Positions 7,474-10,284 of a stretch of DNA of 10,284 bases are shown here, piece by piece. Under the pieces are notes generated by a model, which worked only from the letters and a program-made list of their open reading frames with translations, made no database searches and was not told the DNA's origin. A program made the position numbers and the translations under genes. Source of the stretch: Opitutales bacterium (GTDB lineage Bacteria > Verrucomicrobiota > Verrucomicrobiia > Opitutales > JAFGAQ01); NCBI GenBank assembly GCA_028704125.1, contig JAQVLM010000068.1, positions 1 to 10,284 on the forward strand, given 5' to 3'. Each line of letters starts with the position of its first letter. Position 1 is the first letter of the stretch.

Positions 7474-8283
7474 TCATTCCCGATCCGGTGCGGCTTTTAA
7501 CATTGAGCCCAGTTGGTCGAGTAGTTTTTCGGCGGTCTCAGGATTGCTGAGAGCTTTGGAGGGCTCTTTCAGCAGTTGGTCCACATCATTGATTCCAAAT
7601 TCTTTGAGGCGCTTCTGAAGCAGGCCTTTTATGTCGCTGGTATTGATAGTGATGGTTTTGGAAGTTTCAGACATCACCGCAGCATAAATCTGGGAGAGGG
7701 CTTGCGCGGCTGTCACTCCCGATTCCTTGGTTCCAATTTCCTTGAGCGAGATGGTGGGAAACTCAATCCGGGTCACTTCCGTTCCATCGATGATGACGGT
7801 CATTTTGGCATCCGAAAAGGAGAAGGAATCGATGATAAACCGCTTTTGCTGGCTGTCGGTCTTGGGTTTTTTGTCCGATTCGTCTTTGGGTTCAGATTTG
7901 CCTTTGAGCTTCTCCATGATGGCGCGATGGTTGTCAGCAGCCAGTCCCTCGCAGATGATGTCCGCGCCGGAGATGGTAAGGCTACGGATGTGTATGGTGT
8001 CGCCAAACAAGGTTCTTGGCTCAAGATCGAGCTTGAAACTCGAAAGACTGAAGGCGTGGGGTGTTTTGAATCCTTCCGGATTGCCGATGACCATGTTGTC
8101 GATGTCGGCCTTTCCTCCCAATGGACTCATGTGGATGGCGTCCACTTTTACCGGAACTCCCAATACAAGGGGGCCACCGGTCTCGATGCCTTTACGGACC
8201 AGATTTCCGAATTGGGCGTAAGTGAGCCAACCAATCACCAATAGCATGATGATAAGAAGTGAAAGAAGACGGAATGGTTTCAT
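7474..8283 (-). CDS. AsmA-like membrane-anchored envelope protein of unknown function
   Basis: A 269-residue protein with one N-terminal membrane segment (residues 5-22, LLSLLIIMLLVIGWLTY), after which the chain should lie in the periplasm. Residues 40-120 resemble AsmA/DUF748-type repeats of bacterial envelope proteins: LGVPVKVDAIHMSPLGGKADIDN, then NPEGFKTPHAFSL (68-80), then paired beta-strands with TLFGDTIHIRSLTISG. A charged linker of Lys, Asp and Glu (about 126-146) follows, then a second strand-rich part and an amphipathic helical C-terminus. The frame is open for 58 more codons upstream, to 8457. Met at 8283 was chosen because the membrane segment begins there and a strong promoter candidate lies inside the extension. 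AsmA relatives are linked to outer-membrane lipid transport or assembly; a role here is not shown. It is the first gene of the putative polyamine operon. Confidence 0.8.
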   Translation of the reverse strand: MKPFRLLSLLIIMLLVIGWLTYAQFGNLVRKGIETGGPLVLGVPVKVDAIHMSPLGGKADIDNMVIGNPEGFKTPHAFSLSSFKLDLEPRTLFGDTIHIRSLTISGADIICEGLAADNHRAIMEKLKGKSEPKDESDKKPKTDSQQKRFIIDSFSFSDAKMTVIIDGTEVTRIEFPTISLKEIGTKESGVTAAQALSQIYAAVMSETSKTITINTSDIKGLLQKRLKEFGINDVDQLLKEPSKALSNPETAEKLLDQLGSMLKAAPDRE

Positions 8284-8303
8284 AGGAGGAATTCGAAAGC
8301 CGG

Positions 8304-8333
8304 AGTATACTGCATCGGGTGGGGTGGAATCAA
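8304..8333 (-). promoter_or_regulatory. Sigma-70-type promoter for the AsmA-like/polyamine operon
   Basis: The minus strand reads TTGATT (8333-8328), 18 bases, TATACT (8309-8304). The -10 box matches 5 of 6 and the -35 box 4 of 6 consensus bases. Transcription would begin about 13 bases before the ATG at 8283, giving a very short leader. This also argues against the longer upstream start of the AsmA-like gene. Confidence 0.55.
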
Positions 8334-8506
8334 GCACCGATGCTCGATGATCAATCCGCGGCTTTTGTGGTGATGCAGATGATGGGAGGCAAGGTGATGA
8401 TCCTAACCTATCAGGGAGGCCAAACGAAATGCATCGAATGGCGGTCGGGTGTCGCAAACACCATTTGTTGCGCTCACATTTCGATTACCCGTATCTGGAT
8501 TAGCAT

Positions 8507-8535
8507 TTGACCCCTGTGAGCGGCTCCTCTATTCT
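8507..8535 (+). promoter_or_regulatory. Sigma-70-type promoter for the SGNH esterase
   Basis: TTGACC (8507-8512), an ideal 17-base spacer, then TATTCT (8530-8535). The -35 box matches 5 of 6 and the -10 box 4 of 6 consensus bases. The leader to the first ATG would be about 65 bases. No operator or riboswitch fold was recognised in it. Confidence 0.5.
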
Positions 8536-8607
8536 TATCGGCTTTCGGGGGTTTGTATTTCTCAGAGAGATTCAGCCCTTGATTGGATGAATTAACCCCT
8601 CGGAGAA

Positions 8608-9846
8608 ATGTTTTGTATGCACAGAAGAATCGTTGCGATGGTGGCCGCATTGTTGGCCGTGGGAGTATTTATGGAAGGCCGCTGCGCATCGAAAGGTGCT
8701 CCGGAAGTTGCAGATTCCTGGGTCGGGACATGGAGCACCGCTTTGCAGCTTGTTGAGCCCCACAACATGCCTCCCGAGCCCGGTCTTTCCTCCAATACGC
8801 TGAGGCAAGTGGTGAAGGTGTCGGTTGGCGGGAACTTGCTGCGTTTGCACCTTTCCAATGAGTATGGAAATGCCCCCTTGCAGGTATCGGCGGTCCGCTT
8901 GGCCCGGTCTGATGGGATGGATGCGATTGATACCGGCACTGCTTGCGCCCTCACCTTCGGGGGAGAGGAGTCGGTCCGGATCGGCATCGGGTCATTTGTC
9001 ACTTCGGACCCGTTTGCTTATGATCTGGAGCCTGGAACCGAGCTTGCCATCACGCTATGCTTCGGAGAGGTGCCATCGGATTTGACCGGTCATCCCGGTT
9101 CGCGGACCACCTCCTACATCGTATCGGGAAATGCCGTTGAGGCCCCTGAAATGCCGGAATCGATCCGCACTGATCATTGGTACGTGATTTCCGGAATGGA
9201 TGTAGCAAACCGGCCGGACGCTTCCGCTGTGGTGACGCTTGGGGATTCGATCACGGATGGACGTGGGTCCGGCACCAATCGGCAGAACCGTTGGCCGGAT
9301 TGCTTGGCTGCGCGCTTGCGGGCAGATGGTCATCTCGGGCATGTGGCGGTCCTGAACAAGGGAATCGGTGGAAACTGTGTGCTTAAACCTTGCCTTGGTC
9401 CGTCAGCTCTTGATCGTTTTGCAAGGGACGTTCTCAACGAAGCGGGTGTCCGATGGCTGATCATTTTGCATGGAGTCAATGACATCGGAGGCTCCCGTGA
9501 TGAAAATGCCGAAGCAGTCGTGCGTCAGCTCACGGAGGCCTATGCTGCGATGATTGAACAGGCACATGACAAAGGGATCAAGGTGTTCGGAGCGACCATT
9601 CTCCCATTTGGCGGGTCGTTTTACGATAGTCCGGTTCACGAGGAGGTACGCCAATCCGTGAATCACTGGATCCGCACGAGTGGCCGCTTTGATGCGGTGA
9701 TTGATCTGGACAAGGCCTTGGGAGATCCGGATATGCCAACCCGCCTGCGTGCGGAAGCGGATACGGGCGATCACCTGCATCCCAGCGAAACAGGACATCA
9801 GATGATAGCCGATGCCATTGATCTCAGTCTTTTCCGTGAGGATTAA
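8608..9846 (+). CDS. Secreted SGNH/GDSL esterase, XynE-like
   Basis: A 412-residue exported hydrolase, probably a carbohydrate or aryl esterase acting in the periplasm or outside the cell. Residues 5-22 form a signal-peptide core (RRIVAMVAALLAVGVFM); the Cys at 26 lacks a lipobox, so it is probably not a lipoprotein. Residues 36-200 form an N-terminal strand-rich domain (WVGTWSTA, then LRLHLSNEYG), as in XynE-like esterases. The catalytic domain follows: GDS with S214 in VTLGDSITDGRG (block I), NKGIGGN (block II, G254), HGVNDIGG (block III, N291) and the D388/H391 pair in GDHLHPSETGH (block V). All SGNH residues are intact. Met4 (base 8617) may be the true start: it gives a cleaner signal peptide and sits 11 bases after a GGAG, which is only 2 bases from the first ATG. 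It is transcribed alone. Confidence 0.93.
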   Translation: MFCMHRRIVAMVAALLAVGVFMEGRCASKGAPEVADSWVGTWSTALQLVEPHNMPPEPGLSSNTLRQVVKVSVGGNLLRLHLSNEYGNAPLQVSAVRLARSDGMDAIDTGTACALTFGGEESVRIGIGSFVTSDPFAYDLEPGTELAITLCFGEVPSDLTGHPGSRTTSYIVSGNAVEAPEMPESIRTDHWYVISGMDVANRPDASAVVTLGDSITDGRGSGTNRQNRWPDCLAARLRADGHLGHVAVLNKGIGGNCVLKPCLGPSALDRFARDVLNEAGVRWLIILHGVNDIGGSRDENAEAVVRQLTEAYAAMIEQAHDKGIKVFGATILPFGGSFYDSPVHEEVRQSVNHWIRTSGRFDAVIDLDKALGDPDMPTRLRAEADTGDHLHPSETGHQMIADAIDLSLFRED

Positions 9847-9903
9847 AGACCAGGACCGTATTAGACCGGAACCTTAGGATCTTGTTGGCGGCAATCCGAA
9901 TCC

Positions 9904-10125
9904 TTAGTAATGGGGCGGTTTTTCGCTTGGTATGGCTTCCGCCCCGCCATCCTTAAAATGTTCGAGCTTTTTTGCCAATAAGTCGACTGTCTGCGAGAGC
10001 CGGTCCATTTGTTTCTGGTGATTGTACAACACCAGACTCAGTTCCGAAGCGTAATGTTCGAGGTGGGCAATCTTCTCCTGCATCCGGATCGTGTCGGAAT
10101 CGGGGAGAGCACTATTTGAGTCCAT
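9904..10125 (-). CDS. slyX: SlyX family protein
   Basis: A 73-residue small protein that appears to be one long coiled coil. The stretch MQEKIAHLEHYASELSLVLY, continuing HQKQMDRLSQTVDLLAKKLE (residues 15-55), shows the heptad pattern and the EL..VL..Q..Q.DRL core of SlyX. The chain ends in PPHY, the family's hallmark C-terminus. The biochemical role of SlyX is unknown; it is named from its position beside slyD in Escherichia coli. Here it lies 48 bp downstream of the end of a gene whose tail looks like SlyD, on the same strand, so the neighbourhood supports the call. There is no Shine-Dalgarno sequence before the ATG; translation could depend on the upstream gene. The 57 bp between its stop and the convergent esterase stop show no convincing terminator hairpin. 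Confidence 0.9.
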   Translation of the reverse strand: MDSNSALPDSDTIRMQEKIAHLEHYASELSLVLYNHQKQMDRLSQTVDLLAKKLEHFKDGGAEAIPSEKPPHY

Positions 10126-10142
10126 ACTGAAAGGGAAACGGA

Positions 10143-10169
10143 GGTAATATCCCGGTCCGGAAGATTACC
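10143..10169 (-). repeat. Hairpin between the slyD-like gene and slyX
   Basis: GGTAAT (10143-10148) and ATTACC (10164-10169) form a 6-bp stem. After one mismatch the pairing continues for 4 bp (one wobble) to a 5-base loop. On the minus strand it is followed by a pyrimidine-rich stretch (TCCGTTTCCCTTT) rather than a clean U-run. It could be a partial terminator or processing site between the two genes. Confidence 0.35.
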
Positions 10170-10173
10170 CTGT

Positions 10174-10284
10174 TTACCGGTTGCAGCATCCACCGTTGCC
10201 GTCGCAACACGCATCGTCATCCTGGTCGTCGTGGCAGCAACCATGATCGCCGCCTCCGCAACAACCTCCGGAGTGTATGTGCCC
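10174..10284 (-). CDS. slyD: C-terminal Cys/His-rich metal-binding tail, probably of SlyD-type FKBP prolyl isomerase (partial)
   Basis: The last 36 codons and TAA stop of a gene entering from the right edge. The tail begins GHIHSGG and then carries four CC pairs (residues 8-9, 16-17, 26-27 and 33-34 of the fragment) spaced by Gly, His and Asp, for a total of 8 Cys, 4 His and 7 Asp. Known SlyD proteins carry a GHVHG sequence after the FKBP core and end in a disordered His/Cys/Asp tail that binds nickel and other metals. This resemblance, plus slyX 48 bp downstream, makes SlyD the best call. SlyD is a cytosolic chaperone and prolyl isomerase that supplies nickel to hydrogenase and urease maturation in some bacteria. 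The catalytic domain is outside the window, so another Cys-rich metal-binding protein remains possible. This tail is richer in Cys and poorer in His than that of E. coli. Confidence 0.7.
   Translation of the reverse strand, partial: GHIHSGGCCGGGDHGCCHDDQDDDACCDGNGGCCNR

Larger units (their letters stand above)
8284..8607. other. Divergent intergenic region
   Basis: This 324-base gap separates the minus-strand AsmA-like operon from the plus-strand esterase. It holds one promoter candidate for each side. The middle (about 8340-8500) shows no convincing gene; a minus-strand frame open to 8457 has no protein-like composition (rich in Pro, Ser, Arg). A small palindrome AGCACCGATGCT lies near 8332-8343, overlapping the end of the -35 box of the operon promoter. 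Confidence 0.6.

Noticed and set aside
6861..7550. 229-codon plus-strand open frame opposite the dehydrogenase
   Set aside because: Antisense shadow of a conserved gene, with no domain signature.
7576..8244. 222-codon plus-strand open frame opposite the AsmA-like gene
   Set aside because: Although long, it has no signal, motif or promoter of its own. The minus-strand product has a membrane anchor and family-like sequence, so that strand is the coding one.
8284..8457. 58-codon upstream extension of the AsmA-like gene
   Set aside because: The extra residues are rich in Pro, Ser and Arg without a signal-like pattern, the membrane segment starts at the Met encoded at 8283, and a TTGATT-N18-TATACT promoter lies within the extension.
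9847..9903. Possible terminator between the convergent esterase and slyX genes
   Set aside because: CCTTAG occurs twice here, but as a direct repeat; no stable stem or T-run was found.
10038..10244. 68-codon minus-strand open frame spanning the slyX start
   Set aside because: It overlaps both slyX and the Cys-rich tail in another frame. Its Thr/Ala/Val-rich start is a frame-shifted reading of the CC-rich codons.
1..10284. Search for CRISPR arrays, transposons, attachment sites, toxin-antitoxin or defence genes, tRNAs and riboswitches
   Set aside because: No spaced direct repeats, transposase motifs, small paired toxin genes, tRNA-like cloverleaf or known riboswitch core were seen by eye on either strand.

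Overview
The window looks like an ordinary chromosomal stretch of a Gram-negative, motile, polyamine-making bacterium. The pieces that suggest this are a transmembrane chemoreceptor, an AsmA-like envelope protein, a secreted SGNH esterase, and a SlyX/SlyD pair. The combination of SlyX, the carboxyspermidine route and Shine-Dalgarno-poor genes would fit the Verrucomicrobiota (Opitutia-like), but that is an inference from gene content; no rRNA or phylogenetic marker is present. No tRNA, rRNA, CRISPR array, insertion sequence, phage gene or defence system was seen.

Region 1 (3-2098, + strand): the 3' part of a family-4 type glycosyltransferase, followed 20 bp later by an NAD-dependent sugar epimerase/dehydratase. 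This is probably the end of a surface-polysaccharide cluster that continues to the left of the window.

Region 2 (2218-4350, - strand): a methyl-accepting chemotaxis protein with a long periplasmic, probably NIT-like sensor. It stands alone, with a flagellar-sigma-like promoter candidate.

Region 3 (4520-8283, - strand): a four-gene putative operon. In transcription order it holds an AsmA-like membrane-anchored protein, a carboxy(nor)spermidine dehydrogenase, a carboxy(nor)spermidine decarboxylase (nspC) and an RNA 2',3'-cyclic phosphodiesterase (thpR). A good sigma-70-type promoter lies just before the first gene (8304-8333), and a hairpin follows the last (4498-4516). The two middle genes overlap by 22 bp and together make up the aspartate-semialdehyde-dependent route from a diamine to spermidine or norspermidine.

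Region 4 (8507-9846, + strand): a divergently transcribed secreted SGNH/GDSL esterase of XynE-like type with its own sigma-70-like promoter.

Region 5 (9904-10284, - strand): slyX, preceded by the extreme C-terminus of a Cys/His/Asp-rich protein that runs off the right edge. This tail closely resembles the metal-binding tail of the prolyl isomerase SlyD. The most interesting points are this tail, the grouping of the polyamine genes with an AsmA-like leader and thpR, and the Phe in place of the catalytic Tyr in the epimerase.
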